DNA from: an uncultured Bacteroidales bacterium
GTDB taxonomy: Bacteria > Bacteroidota > Bacteroidia > Bacteroidales > F082
DNA: 53,869 nucleotides
Direction: 5' to 3'
Assembly (NCBI GenBank): GCA_905233685.1
Contig: CAJOEZ010000033.1
Location: forward strand, 1-53,869
Positions 25,801 through 34,900 of this stretch are shown here, piece after piece. The notes beneath the pieces were generated by a model. The model had not been told where the DNA came from, did not search any database, and saw only the letters and a program-made list of their open reading frames with translations. The translations under genes and the position numbers were made by a program. Position 1 is the stretch's first letter. Every line of letters starts with the position of its first letter.

Positions 25801-28800
25801 TCACCGTCGGCATCGATGTTGGTCCAGCCTTCAAGGTCATTTTCAAAACCAAACTCAAAAGTGCTGTTGTTGTTTGGAGTGACAAAACCGTCATTGCCCG
25901 GACCATTCCATGTGGCCCAACCAGTGCGCGACACGTAGAGGTCACTGATGCCTGTCATGATTTCCTCCAATTGGTATTGCAAGGCCGTGGGTTCATAGAT
26001 GCTGACGTAGTCGGTTACGGTCGTGTAGCCTTCCTTCGTGATGGTCACGTAGTAGTCGCCCTTGCGGAACCAATCCCAAGCATAGTAGCCGCTTTCGTCC
26101 AAGACGATGTCAGCCACTGGGTGAGCCTGTTGCTCGTTCCAGTCCTGGTTGACGAAGCTGACCACAGTGCCCTCGGGAGTGTCGCCACTGTTCAGCGTCA
26201 CGGTAACATTCACGCCGTTGAGCAACATATCCTTGGCGATGTCGTTGGACCAGGTGATTCTTGACTCACGCGGGCCTTGGACAGGCTGTGAAAGCAATAT
26301 CAACTCCACATCGTCCACATTAAGATAAAATTGGTCGCTGCAATTGAAGTGACGAATAGCCACATACCCCAAGCCACTATAGTCACTCAAGTCGACTTCA
26401 TAGTAGTACCAGTTTCCTTGGCTACGGTTGCCACTACGGGTGACTTCCGTCTTGGCTCCCCTACCCTTTGCGCTCAATGTCCATTCCTGAATGGTCGTGA
26501 AGCTGTTGGGATCGTAATTATTGGTCGTTGAAACTGCCACGCCGAAATGCTCTGCGGCATAACCAGCATCTTGTGCACAGGCCCAGAAGCTAAAGATACC
26601 GCCTAATTCCACTTGGGGTGTGATAAGGTAATTATCAGGATAAATTACACCATAGGAATTGTCATAGCTTTGACTTATCATCATATCTGCGGAACCATTG
26701 TGGCCATTACCCGTGCTACCCAACTTGACACTTCCCAATTGCCAACCATAGCCCGAAGGCGAGCCTCCGTCGATGGTGTTCCAGCCTCCTGGCAGTCCGT
26801 TATCGAAGTCTTCACTGAGCATAACTATATCGCGGACATCGCCACAAGGCTTGCCCGAAGGCTTCTGTTGCAGCCTTGAAACACAATTGAGGGCAGGCTT
26901 TTTCAGTTCACCTTGATTAGTTTCACCCTCACGGTTGCCCTCATACACGCGGCTCACGCCGAACTTGTAACCGCCCATCGGGACGGAAGGCCAGGTGTTG
27001 TCCAAATAGACAGTGTCGTTGGTAGCCTCCGAAAGCACCACTGTATTATCCTCATGGAAAGGACCGTTATTGTACTCGTCAGTACGATAGACACGGTAAT
27101 TCTGGAACGAACGGGTGGGCTCCATGCTGGCGAAGTTGATGTTGTCCACATAGAAACAATCGTCGCCGCTGCTCACACTGCCGTCCTTGGTGTATTGCCA
27201 GTTGAAAGTGTGCATGCCGGCAGTGACAGGATAGCTGGCTTCAAACCAGTCGTACTCGCCGCTCCAGTTCTGTTGCTCATAGCCATCGATGTAGAAACGG
27301 CCATAATCCCAACCGCCTTCGGAGGAAACTCTACCGTTGAAGGTGACATAGCCGTCATAAGGCACGTTCACTTCAACTTGCATCCACGAGGTGGTGCCGT
27401 CCATGTATTGGTTGCCACTCCTCATGCAGTAATTGCCCTCGTAGGGATAGTTGTCTGTGATAAACCACGGATAGGTTGGGTCAAGCTGCCAGTCATATTG
27501 GCTGAAGTCGCTCGTCTCGAAGTTCTCGGTGAGGTTAACGGTGTTGCTCCAATACACCTTCACGTAAGGACTGTTCGGGTTGTTGGCATCGGGATAGTAC
27601 TCTGCCACCACATTGCCAACAGGCGTGAAGGTCTCGTCCAAGATAAAGTCAATACCACTTATGGTCTCGTTGTAAGGAACGTAAACCCAGCCATAGTACT
27701 TCGGCTGGTATCCCGAGCATGAAGCAGAGATATCGTAGCTGCCCACATAGAGGCTGCCACCGTATTGGCCGTTTTCGTCTGTAGTGTACTGGATATTTCT
27801 GTACCAGCCGAACTCATCATAACCCGTGAAGGTCACTCTCGCGTTGGCGATGGGCGTGGCGCCATCTTGCTCGTAGACGTAGCCTTCCACCGAGCCGTAG
27901 CCCGAAACCCACACCCAATAGCCATTGGAATAGGCCGACTCGCCCTCATCGTAAACGGCGGTCACGTTGAAGCGATAGCCGTCCATGTTGTAGGTCAGGT
28001 CGTTGATTTCAAAATAGTTCTCGGTGGTGCTGCCAATGAGTTCGTCATTCCTATAGACATTGTACATCTGGAAACCGCGCATCTCGGGAGCATCCCAATA
28101 GAGGGCATTCCAGTCGCCTTCAAACATGTATTCATTGTTGGCCCAAAGGTTGTAAGGTGTATTAAGGTGGGTAGTAAAGCTCCAAAGCTCACCTTCCACA
28201 CCGCTGGAGCAACCGTCGTTGCGCTGGTCCACACGCCAGTAGTAGATCGTGTTGTTATAAATGCCTGAGAGCTGGTAATGGTTGCTCAGGTCGCGGGTCC
28301 AGTCCACGAGGGTCTCCATGTTGTTCGGGTCGGTGCCGAAGAGAAGCCTGTAGCTCGTGGTGCGGTCGCCGAGACACCATGCAAGGTTGAGGCCAGCAGG
28401 CTCGACTTCCATAGCACCGTTATCAGGCACGGGATTGTAGGCCACTTCGGGGCAAGGCACTGTACCGGTGTTGATTTCCACGGTCCATTCGTCGCTCGTC
28501 GAGGAGGCCACGAGGTAATAAGTGCCAGGCGTGACGGTCATGTCAGTGATGCTATCAGTATCAATCTCGTAAGTGAAGGTGGTCTTTGGAATGAAGTTCT
28601 GCTGGCTAACAGGAATTTCATCAAAGCTACTGGCACTGTGGTTGCCAACAGAGGCACCATCTACGGATTGTCCATAGAAATAAATGCTTTTCCATTCACC
28701 TTGCGTAATGTTGTCAATACCCACCAAGAGGTTACCACCGTTGTAGGTGTACGGGGTGTTGAAGTTGATGGTCATCTCTCCTCCACCATCCGCGTCTACA

Positions 28801-31800
28801 ATGTCAAGCGTGCCTTGGTAGACGATGGTGCCGTTTTCCTTAGGTTCGTAAGCATAAATGGAGGTGTAATCCACTTCCATAAGGTACACCTCCGCCGTAG
28901 TGGTCGTAGTATACGGGACATTTTGGCTCGTGGTGTAGAACTTGAGGCTGCTGATGCTGCCGCCAGCCATTTCTTGCAAGTCTTCGGCAGGGATGACAAA
29001 CTGGCTCTTAGTGAATTCATCAAAATATAAGATGTAAGCGGGAATGTAGGAGCTGGTATTCGAACCCTCGTAGACAGTCAGTTCATGTTCTTCGCGATGG
29101 CCGCCGTCTCCCAGAACCACTTCGCGGCCAGAAGAGTTAGTCACCAAACCACGAATCATCCAAGTGCCACTTCCATGGTCTCCCCAATAAGCTTCTCCTT
29201 CGGTGCTAAACCATCTTCCATTAGGATTGCCCATATTGGTGCAGGCCGAAGCAGGATATCCATCATTACCATCATAATGCATGGTTATCCATAAGTTTTG
29301 TCTAACATCAATAGGTATGATGGCATTTAAAATCACTTCGTGCCAGGTGTAGTCGCTAGTGGCTTCAAAGCTTTGGGAGTGCAGCAACGTGCCATTACCG
29401 GGTGTGTCGCCACCTTTGTAAATATTGACAACATGGGTTCCAATATTATACTCCGTGTCATAAAGAGCCACTTTGGTCAATTTGCAGTCAGGATAATTGG
29501 CCAACTGGTCGGGAGTGAACAAGATTCCCCAATCAAAAACGCCAGTATTTGAACGCCAGCTATCGTACCATTCTCCATTGTCATAATAAAGCCATTCCTC
29601 AATGGCCAATTCAGGACCCTTGTAGTTATTGTTCACGTCAGGGCCGCCCAAGCCCTTGAAGCCTTCGCGGTAGAGGGCCACCTTACCACCTTCGCCATCG
29701 ATGACATTGGCATTAAGATAGGTGTCCTCGGTGAAGGTGAGCTTGTATACGGCATCGGGGCCGTCGGCGGTGCTCCTCGGCGGCAGCACGTAGTTGTCGT
29801 AGAGCGGATAGTTGGCCGAATAGTAGGTGGCGGTGTAGGGGAACGCGGTCACTTCGATGGGGTTTTCCCAAACGTCGCCCGCAACGGGCGTGTAGGCCGT
29901 GGCGATCAGCTCGAATGACACCTCCTCGGTGTTGTCCTCCGAAGCGTAGGCCACCAAGAGGTTGCCGTTGATTACGCCGTTGCCTTCGCCCGAGGCCACG
30001 CCAAGGTTGACGGTTTGGTAATAGTCAATGGTGAAGGGGATGGCGAGGTTGCCTGTCTCTACGGTGAAGTAGGCGTTGTCCGTCGCGATGCTCTGGATTT
30101 CAGCGGGGAAGCCGAGGTTGCTCATCGTGAAGGTGTAGGGACGCATCCAAGCGCCGTTGGGACGCGGGCCAAGGTCAAGCGTGTCGGGATTGACCACGAT
30201 ATTGACTGGGATGGGTGCGAAGTTGGCAATGAGGGTGACGTCACTTGTCAATACATAGGAGAATTCGTGGGCTTCCGAGATGATGTTGCCGTCAAGGTCG
30301 GTCCAGTTGACGAAATAATACAGATCGCTCAGCGGGCCAGCATCGAAGATGATGGTGTCGCCCTCATAGAAGTAAATATGATAAGGATTAGCAACTGAGT
30401 AGGCGCCGGTCCCTTCAGGATTGACAATGACTGTAGGGCTATACATGGGCATTTCTTCGAAGTGGGCCACAAACTCCACGTTCTCGGTAAGGGTGAAGGT
30501 GTAGGGGTTGTCTTCGATGTTGACGCCGTTGCCATCAGTCCAATAGAGGAATCTGTAGTAGCCGTAGGCATCGTTCCTGGGCGTTGCGGTGATGGTGATG
30601 TCGCGGCCTTCGGCGAAGAGACCGCTGCCGCTGACGGAACCCGTATATTCAGATTCAGTCGTGACGTTTACGGTGTAGAAGTTGAGGTCTTCTTCCTCCA
30701 CATCAAGGCGGATTTGGTTCTTCTGGTTCAGGATGGTGCCCGAGTAGTTGTCGGGTGCCAAAGGTTGATAGTTGGTGCCGTCGCTGTAGATGCGGATGGC
30801 TTGGCTCGGAGCGTCGAAAGCATAGAAATTAATGGCTGATTCATAGCTACCCGTGTTATCGTCAACGATGAGGGCCATGTTGCTTTCTCCATTGTGGGCG
30901 AAGGCCTCGTCTAATTCGATGGTGGTCCAGCTTTGGGCGGCAAAGGTCACTTCGCCGCTGAACACGAGGTCGGCTTCGGCGGCGGTGACCCAGTCGTAGC
31001 TGCTTGCGAATTCGCCCTTGTCGGTGTTGACCATGTAGATGTCAAGCTGACGGGTTCTGGCGCTGGTGCTGGCATTGTAGAAATCCACGCTCATGATCAT
31101 GCCTTCCATGCCAATCTCTTCGGCAGTGTAGATTTGCTGCGTCAGGGAGTAGCAATAAAGGGTGTAGGTGGGGATGTACTGGTTGGTGGCGGTGCCTCCA
31201 AGACCAATGACGACTTTGTCGGTAGGCTCGAAAGTGACGGTGTTGCTCCATGCGCTTTCGTCGTCTTCGTCGCAAACGGCCACAACCGCCCAACTGTTGA
31301 GGACGTTGGGGATCAGACCTTGGAGGGTGTAGACCGTGTCGGTGATACCGGAGATATAAGCGTTGTCAGTTGTCCTGATGAGTTTCCATTCGGTCTCCTC
31401 GTTGCCACGGTTCCAGCTCAGGGTGGCCGTGGTCTCGGTGACTTCTAGCACAGTCAGGTTCGAGGGTGCCGGGCACGACTCAAGCGTGGTGAAGGAGATG
31501 GTTTTGAAACCACTGGTGGTCACACCGTCTTCGCAAACGGATTCAACGCGAGCCTGATAGTCGGTGTTGGCGTCAAGGTTGACGAACAGCACGTTCCAGC
31601 CGACATTGGTGGCATAGCGGATCCATTCGTCGTCGGTGGCCTTCTTGTATTCCACGTTGAAACCGGAGATACCGCCGTACCATTGGAAGAAAGCGGTGTG
31701 CGGCGTGATTTCGGAGATGGCAAGGTCGTAAGGCTTCTCGCAATCGCCGCCGACATCGTAGCTGAACGTGGTCTTGGGCAGGAAGTTGCGCTGTGTCGGA

Positions 31801-32318
31801 CTGACGGCATCAAGGCCATTGTAGTTGTAGCCTTGCACCGAGGCACCGTTCACCGTCTCACCGTACCAAGTGGAGGTGACATAACTGCCCTTTACGGTGT
31901 TGTAGAAACCGACGAGCAGGTTGCCGCCATTGTAGTCGTAAGGCGTGGTGAACGTAACGACCATCTGGCCGTCAACGATGCTCAGGGGACCTTCGTAAAC
32001 GACGGTGCCAGGGCCATTGAAGGCACTGATGGTAGTGCTGCCCACTTCGGTCAGGAAGACCTGGAAGTTGGCCGCGCCCCAGCTCACGCTGGATTGCGTT
32101 GCATAGAATGTCATCCCATTGACCGTGCCGCCGGCCATAGCGGCCAAGTCGTCTGCAGGAATGACATACTCCGCCTTCAGGTAGGCGTCGGCATAAAAGC
32201 CGTACACCGGAACGTAACCGTTGGTGGCAGTACCGTCGTGTACGGTCAGTTCATCCGCTCGTGCCACGCCTGCAAAGGCGAGCACAAACGTCATCAATGA
32301 AAATAGAATCTTTTTCAT
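22815..32318 (-). CDS. 3167-residue multidomain adhesin, T9SS cargo
   Basis: Very large exported adhesin-like protein. Residues 1-21 are a signal peptide (VARA). It is followed by a PKTTF-type module (about 22-195), two fibronectin type III-like domains (about 198-372), a further PKTTF-like module, two InlB-like repeats (about 570-720) and another PKTTF-type module near 1080-1270. A carboxypeptidase-regulatory-like domain (GSVEGYVYEQDG) lies near 1474. Two gingipain-type cleaved-adhesin domains start near 1831 (EDFDNGLPGGW) and 2154 (FENDLEGW). A beta-propeller-like stretch covers about 2493-2715. It ends with a WNWWS-type module (about 2791), a beta module, and the T9SS sorting domain (about 3087-3167, NVYPNPVDKG). 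No catalytic motif is visible. It probably mediates surface binding. The frame is intact over 9.5 kb. Confidence 0.88.
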   Translation of the reverse strand: MKKILFSLMTFVLAFAGVARADELTVHDGTATNGYVPVYGFYADAYLKAEYVIPADDLAAMAGGTVNGMTFYATQSSVSWGAANFQVFLTEVGSTTISAFNGPGTVVYEGPLSIVDGQMVVTFTTPYDYNGGNLLVGFYNTVKGSYVTSTWYGETVNGASVQGYNYNGLDAVSPTQRNFLPKTTFSYDVGGDCEKPYDLAISEITPHTAFFQWYGGISGFNVEYKKATDDEWIRYATNVGWNVLFVNLDANTDYQARVESVCEDGVTTSGFKTISFTTLESCPAPSNLTVLEVTETTATLSWNRGNEETEWKLIRTTDNAYISGITDTVYTLQGLIPNVLNSWAVVAVCDEDDESAWSNTVTFEPTDKVVIGLGGTATNQYIPTYTLYCYSLTQQIYTAEEIGMEGMIMSVDFYNASTSARTRQLDIYMVNTDKGEFASSYDWVTAAEADLVFSGEVTFAAQSWTTIELDEAFAHNGESNMALIVDDNTGSYESAINFYAFDAPSQAIRIYSDGTNYQPLAPDNYSGTILNQKNQIRLDVEEEDLNFYTVNVTTESEYTGSVSGSGLFAEGRDITITATPRNDAYGYYRFLYWTDGNGVNIEDNPYTFTLTENVEFVAHFEEMPMYSPTVIVNPEGTGAYSVANPYHIYFYEGDTIIFDAGPLSDLYYFVNWTDLDGNIISEAHEFSYVLTSDVTLIANFAPIPVNIVVNPDTLDLGPRPNGAWMRPYTFTMSNLGFPAEIQSIATDNAYFTVETGNLAIPFTIDYYQTVNLGVASGEGNGVINGNLLVAYASEDNTEEVSFELIATAYTPVAGDVWENPIEVTAFPYTATYYSANYPLYDNYVLPPRSTADGPDAVYKLTFTEDTYLNANVIDGEGGKVALYREGFKGLGGPDVNNNYKGPELAIEEWLYYDNGEWYDSWRSNTGVFDWGILFTPDQLANYPDCKLTKVALYDTEYNIGTHVVNIYKGGDTPGNGTLLHSQSFEATSDYTWHEVILNAIIPIDVRQNLWITMHYDGNDGYPASACTNMGNPNGRWFSTEGEAYWGDHGSGTWMIRGLVTNSSGREVVLGDGGHREEHELTVYEGSNTSSYIPAYILYFDEFTKSQFVIPAEDLQEMAGGSISSLKFYTTSQNVPYTTTTTAEVYLMEVDYTSIYAYEPKENGTIVYQGTLDIVDADGGGEMTINFNTPYTYNGGNLLVGIDNITQGEWKSIYFYGQSVDGASVGNHSASSFDEIPVSQQNFIPKTTFTYEIDTDSITDMTVTPGTYYLVASSTSDEWTVEINTGTVPCPEVAYNPVPDNGAMEVEPAGLNLAWCLGDRTTSYRLLFGTDPNNMETLVDWTRDLSNHYQLSGIYNNTIYYWRVDQRNDGCSSGVEGELWSFTTHLNTPYNLWANNEYMFEGDWNALYWDAPEMRGFQMYNVYRNDELIGSTTENYFEINDLTYNMDGYRFNVTAVYDEGESAYSNGYWVWVSGYGSVEGYVYEQDGATPIANARVTFTGYDEFGWYRNIQYTTDENGQYGGSLYVGSYDISASCSGYQPKYYGWVYVPYNETISGIDFILDETFTPVGNVVAEYYPDANNPNSPYVKVYWSNTVNLTENFETSDFSQYDWQLDPTYPWFITDNYPYEGNYCMRSGNQYMDGTTSWMQVEVNVPYDGYVTFNGRVSSEGGWDYGRFYIDGYEQQNWSGEYDWFEASYPVTAGMHTFNWQYTKDGSVSSGDDCFYVDNINFASMEPTRSFQNYRVYRTDEYNNGPFHEDNTVVLSEATNDTVYLDNTWPSVPMGGYKFGVSRVYEGNREGETNQGELKKPALNCVSRLQQKPSGKPCGDVRDIVMLSEDFDNGLPGGWNTIDGGSPSGYGWQLGSVKLGSTGNGHNGSADMMISQSYDNSYGVIYPDNYLITPQVELGGIFSFWACAQDAGYAAEHFGVAVSTTNNYDPNSFTTIQEWTLSAKGRGAKTEVTRSGNRSQGNWYYYEVDLSDYSGLGYVAIRHFNCSDQFYLNVDDVELILLSQPVQGPRESRITWSNDIAKDMLLNGVNVTVTLNSGDTPEGTVVSFVNQDWNEQQAHPVADIVLDESGYYAWDWFRKGDYYVTITKEGYTTVTDYVSIYEPTALQYQLEEIMTGISDLYVSRTGWATWNGPGNDGFVTPNNNSTFEFGFENDLEGWTNIDADGDGHVWYHSSEAGSHSTVANNSHNGIGHVKGESYCNNGNIVLYPDNYLVSPQQYRIKSGSTLSFWACTGDTNYPSEHFGVAISTASNTNSYDFTTIAEWTITAKSAQTYEYGIGRDGLRAGPGSWYQFSCDLSSYAGRSVWIALRHFDCSDMFVVNIDDVTLNAGAKSGDRHLEAVQVMLSDQSGNILYTGETENDYMQLPVESLVEGQTYHLAVGSVYSSGLSNWEEVDWVYEPCDNYEGATDLIGQTLENGVMLSWTYPEVEERVSQANSIQCNVHGTLVTQKMPPINDPGLNFRLTPTVGNNAKGLSEALSNRGLDAYCICIYGNVNDPNNAWDRGLITFNLTDPSSFSLVNNNENIYTAGNAFGLDYCPLDGYYYTYKDYILYKIDINTGEILNQIGVNVDLRDGAWDITTNTMYSIYNSSLYTVDLNTGEAYYVGYMGMNMVALACDTYGQLYAFEMNNGGNAGLYQIDKMTGASTFVGYTGVDAYYAQSATFDHSTGILYWAQSNYGSDNFYSVNTFTGEATLLLAGSGEASGLCIPASGDFVGAMIFRDGEYIGLAHGSTFFDEGGNNLHEYQIRVVYGGEANCPDENFYLAMSCPQSVEVMGPVVTQTTHFAEGWNWWSTYVNQERIDGLSLLEEGLDGNGLMIKSQNNGFVTYQEGMGWYGSLESIDNESAYQVRTSAACTVSMATEVVVPEEHPITLNPGWTWVGYPSAVSMSVANAMADFEPAEGDMLKSQEGYAMFYPELGWIGSLRTLIPGMGLMYHSNGTAPVNLTYATGERAGETEENITARGNHWAPNPNAYRDNMTVLAVVELDGVELGSDRYELAAFANGVCLGSAKLMKVDALNRYMAFLTVGGEGVVELNFGLYDAETGMVSFESDDHLDFVANAITGNPTEPFVVSFRGTTGIDEQNVDVNVYPNPVDKGSTFNIGLTADANAVQVDIVNALGVVVESVSTSAVQTMKAPETAGVYTLRITVDGKRTYIRKLIVR

Positions 32319-32414
32319 AATGATTTGATTTTAAGTGAATAATATTGATTTGATATGATTTTTATGTAATTCGTCGTTGTATTCGTATTCCACTAAAAGC
32401 GGCTAACAAACGCA

Positions 32415-32422
32415 CAAAAATA
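32415..32422 (-). promoter_or_regulatory. -7 box for 3167-residue adhesin gene
   Basis: TATTTTTG on the minus strand matches TAnnTTTG, 96 nt before the start codon, leaving a long 5' leader. Confidence 0.65.
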
Positions 32423-32622
32423 CAAAATAAACGTTTTGGTTATGTTTTTTGATGTTTTTTTTTGTTCCGTCCATTAATTCCATCGTCGACCAAGAACTGA
32501 CGCAATTTTGTGGCGTGGATATGGCCAACTGGATGGCTGCCCATATAGGAAAAAAGCATACCAAACAAGAAAAAACACACATTTTTATCAACAACGTCAA
32601 CCCGTCCGATATGAAAAATGCC

Positions 32623-32630
32623 TATTTTTG
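32623..32630 (+). promoter_or_regulatory. -7 box for msrA
   Basis: TATTTTTG matches TAnnTTTG, 30 nt before the msrA start codon. Confidence 0.7.
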
Positions 32631-32660
32631 CCAATCCTTCGACTGAATAACGGAGGGAAA

Positions 32661-33164
32661 ATGCAAGAAAAAACCAACTCAAAAATGTTAAAAGCTTATT
32701 TTTCAGCAGGTTGCTTCTGGGGCGTGGAGTATTACTTCAAGCGTCTCAAGGGTGTGACGAAAACCACCGTCGGCTTCATGGGCGGCGACATGGAAAACCC
32801 GAGTTACAAACAAGTGAAAACGGGCACCACGGGGCATTTGGAAACCATCGAAGTGGAATACGACCCTGGAACGGTTTCTTATGAAGCTTTGGTGCGCTAT
32901 TTCTTTGAAATCCACAACTTTGAACAAGCCGACGGGCAAGGCATCGACATCGGGACGCAGTATCTTTCCGCCATTTGGTGCAACGATACCGAAGAGCGAG
33001 ACACCGCCCTCCGCGTATTCGGCGAACTCATGCAGATGGGCTATCGTCCCGCCACGCAAATCCGACAAACCCTCCCCTTCTACCCTGCCGAAGATTACCA
33101 TCAGGATTATTTGGACTTGCGGCAGGAAACGCCGGAATGTCATGTTTATCGGCGGATATTTTGA
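32661..33164 (+). CDS. msrA: peptide-methionine (S)-S-oxide reductase MsrA
   Basis: MsrA reduces methionine-S-sulfoxide in oxidised proteins. The product has 167 residues, with the catalytic Cys18 in the hallmark AGCFWG motif. Further signatures are GFMGGDMENPSYKQV, TGHLETIEVEYDP, and the conserved region DIGTQYLSAIW. There is no fused MsrB domain. The start at 32661 is preceded by GGAGGG at 32652-32657, an unusually strong Shine-Dalgarno match for this phylum, at 3-nt spacing. A start at the inner ATG (MLKAYF, 32685) is possible but has no such site. It is a single-gene unit with its own promoter and is followed by the pckA promoter. Confidence 0.96.
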   Translation: MQEKTNSKMLKAYFSAGCFWGVEYYFKRLKGVTKTTVGFMGGDMENPSYKQVKTGTTGHLETIEVEYDPGTVSYEALVRYFFEIHNFEQADGQGIDIGTQYLSAIWCNDTEERDTALRVFGELMQMGYRPATQIRQTLPFYPAEDYHQDYLDLRQETPECHVYRRIF

Positions 33165-33204
33165 AGAAAAAACAATTTCCGCATACACCAAAAGAATAAT
33201 TCCT

Positions 33205-33212
33205 TACCTTTG
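33205..33212 (+). promoter_or_regulatory. -7 box for pckA
   Basis: TACCTTTG matches TAnnTTTG, 32 nt before the ATG at 33245. Confidence 0.7.
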
Positions 33213-33244
33213 CACATCATTCATCAACACAAATCGTATCAATT

Positions 33245-34830
33245 ATGGCAAAAAACATCGAAGAAATCAGAGCCGCGTTGGCCGAATACGGCATCACCGG
33301 CGCAAAGGACATTTACTATAACCCGAGTTACGAACAACTCTTCAAGGACGAGATGAACCCCGCCCTGACGGGTTTCGACAAAGGCGTTTTGACCGAACTC
33401 GACGCCGTCAACGTGATGACCGGCATCTACACCGGCCGCTCACCCAAGGACAAATACATCGTCATGGATGCTAAGTCAAAGGACACCGTGTGGTGGACCA
33501 CCGAAGGCTACAAGAACGACAACCACCCGATGAGCGAAGAGGTTTGGAAGCAGGTTAAAGACCTCGCCAAAAAGCAGTTAAGCAGCAAGAACCTTTATGT
33601 GGTCGATGCCTTCTGCGGTGCCAACAAAGACACCCGCATGGCCGTCCGTTTCATCATGGAAGTAGCCTGGCAGGCCCATTTCGTGCTCAACATGTTCATC
33701 AAGCCCACGGCTGAGGAACTGGCCAACTTCAAGCCTAACTTCACCGTTTACACCGCCTCGAAAGCCAAGGTCGACAACTACAAGGAACTCGGCCTGAACA
33801 GTGACACCTGCGTGGCCTTCAACGTGAGCAGCCGCGAGCAGGTGATTCTGAACACTTGGTACGGTGGCGAGATGAAGAAAGGCATGTTCTCGATGATGAA
33901 CTACTACCTGCCGCTGCAAGGCATCGCCGCCATGCACTGCTCCTGAGCGGTACAGGCAAGACCACCCTTTCGACCGACCCGAAACGTCTGCTCATCGGGG
34001 ATGACGAGCACGGCTGGGACGATGAAGGCGTGTTCAACTTCGAAGGCGGCTGCTATGCCAAGGTCATCAACCTTGACAAGGAAAGCGAGCCCGACATCTA
34101 CAACGCCATCAAGCGCAACGCCTTGTTGGAGAATGTCACTGTAGATGCTAAGGGCAAGATTGACTTCAAGGATAAGAGCGTGACCGAGAACACCCGCGTT
34201 TCCTACCCCATCGAGCACATCGAGAAGATCGTGAAGAACGTGCGTCCCGTTTCGTCGGGTCCCGCCGCCAAGAACGTCATCTTCCTCAGTGCCGACGCTT
34301 TCGGTGTGCTGCCTCCCGTCAGCATCCTGACACCCGAACAGTGCAAGTACTACTTCCTGAGCGGCTTCACGGCCAAGTTGGCCGGCACCGAGCGCGGCAT
34401 CACCGAGCCTACGCCTACCTTCAGTGCCTGCTTCGGCCAAGCCTTCCTTGAGCTGCATCCGACCAAGTATGCCGAAGAACTCGTGAAGCGTATGGAACAG
34501 AGCGGCGCCAAGGCTTACTTGGTGAACACGGGCTGGAACGGCACGGGCAAGCGCATCAGCATCCGCGACACGCGCGGCATCATCGACGCCATCCTCGACG
34601 GCAGCATCGAGAAGGCCCCGACCAAGAAGATTCCGTACTTCAACTTCGAGGTGCCCACCGCACTGCCCGGCGTTGACCCGAATATCCTCGACCCGCGCGA
34701 CACCTACGCCGACAAGAACGCCTGGGAAGAGAAGGCCAAAGACCTCTCCTCGCGCTTCATCAAGAACTTCGAGAAGTTCACGACGAATGACGCGGGCAAG
34801 GCGCTTGTGGCTGCTGGGCCGAAACTGTGA
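33245..34830 (+). pseudogene. pckA: ATP-dependent phosphoenolpyruvate carboxykinase, frameshifted at the P-loop
   Basis: ATP-type PEPCK interconverts oxaloacetate and phosphoenolpyruvate; in Bacteroidales it usually runs toward CO2 fixation and fumarate formation. The first frame encodes 233 residues with [34 protein letters not shown] and [17 protein letters not shown], and stops at 33944-33946 right after MHCS. The second frame resumes at about 33943 with [12 protein letters not shown], the nucleotide-binding P-loop, and continues through [18 protein letters not shown] and [10 protein letters not shown] to 34830. Family members have about 14-15 residues between these points (ending AIFFG). 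The frame change requires a loss of 1 modulo 3, so about 43 or 46 nt are missing. Both halves are otherwise highly conserved, which points to a very recent lesion or an assembly error. As read, the enzyme would be inactive. Confidence 0.92.
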
Positions 34831-34852
34831 TACAGAATTTTAATTAACTTGT

Positions 34853-34880
34853 GTAGAGACGTAGCCCGCTACGTCTCTAC
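34853..34880. repeat. 28-nt perfect palindrome with GTAG/CTAC ends
   Basis: GTAGAGACGTAGC pairs with GCTACGTCTCTAC across a 2-nt loop. It lies between pckA and the next gene and could end pckA transcription, though no T run follows. The same type occurs inside two coding sequences (12132-12159, 16828-16855). Confidence 0.85.
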
Positions 34881-34900
34881 CTATTTAAACACGATCAAAT

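Larger units (their letters stand above)
32319..32660. other. divergent intergenic region between adhesin gene and msrA
   Basis: This 342-nt gap has no supported gene. It holds the -7 box for the adhesin gene (32415-32422, minus), giving a leader of about 90 nt, a T-rich stretch (about 32443-32466), and the msrA -7 box at 32623-32630. Short open frames on both strands resemble no family I know. Confidence 0.65.

Noticed and set aside
32440..32682. Small open frames on both strands in the msrA-adhesin gap
   Set aside because: No family resemblance and no ribosome-binding context; they overlap promoter elements of the real genes.
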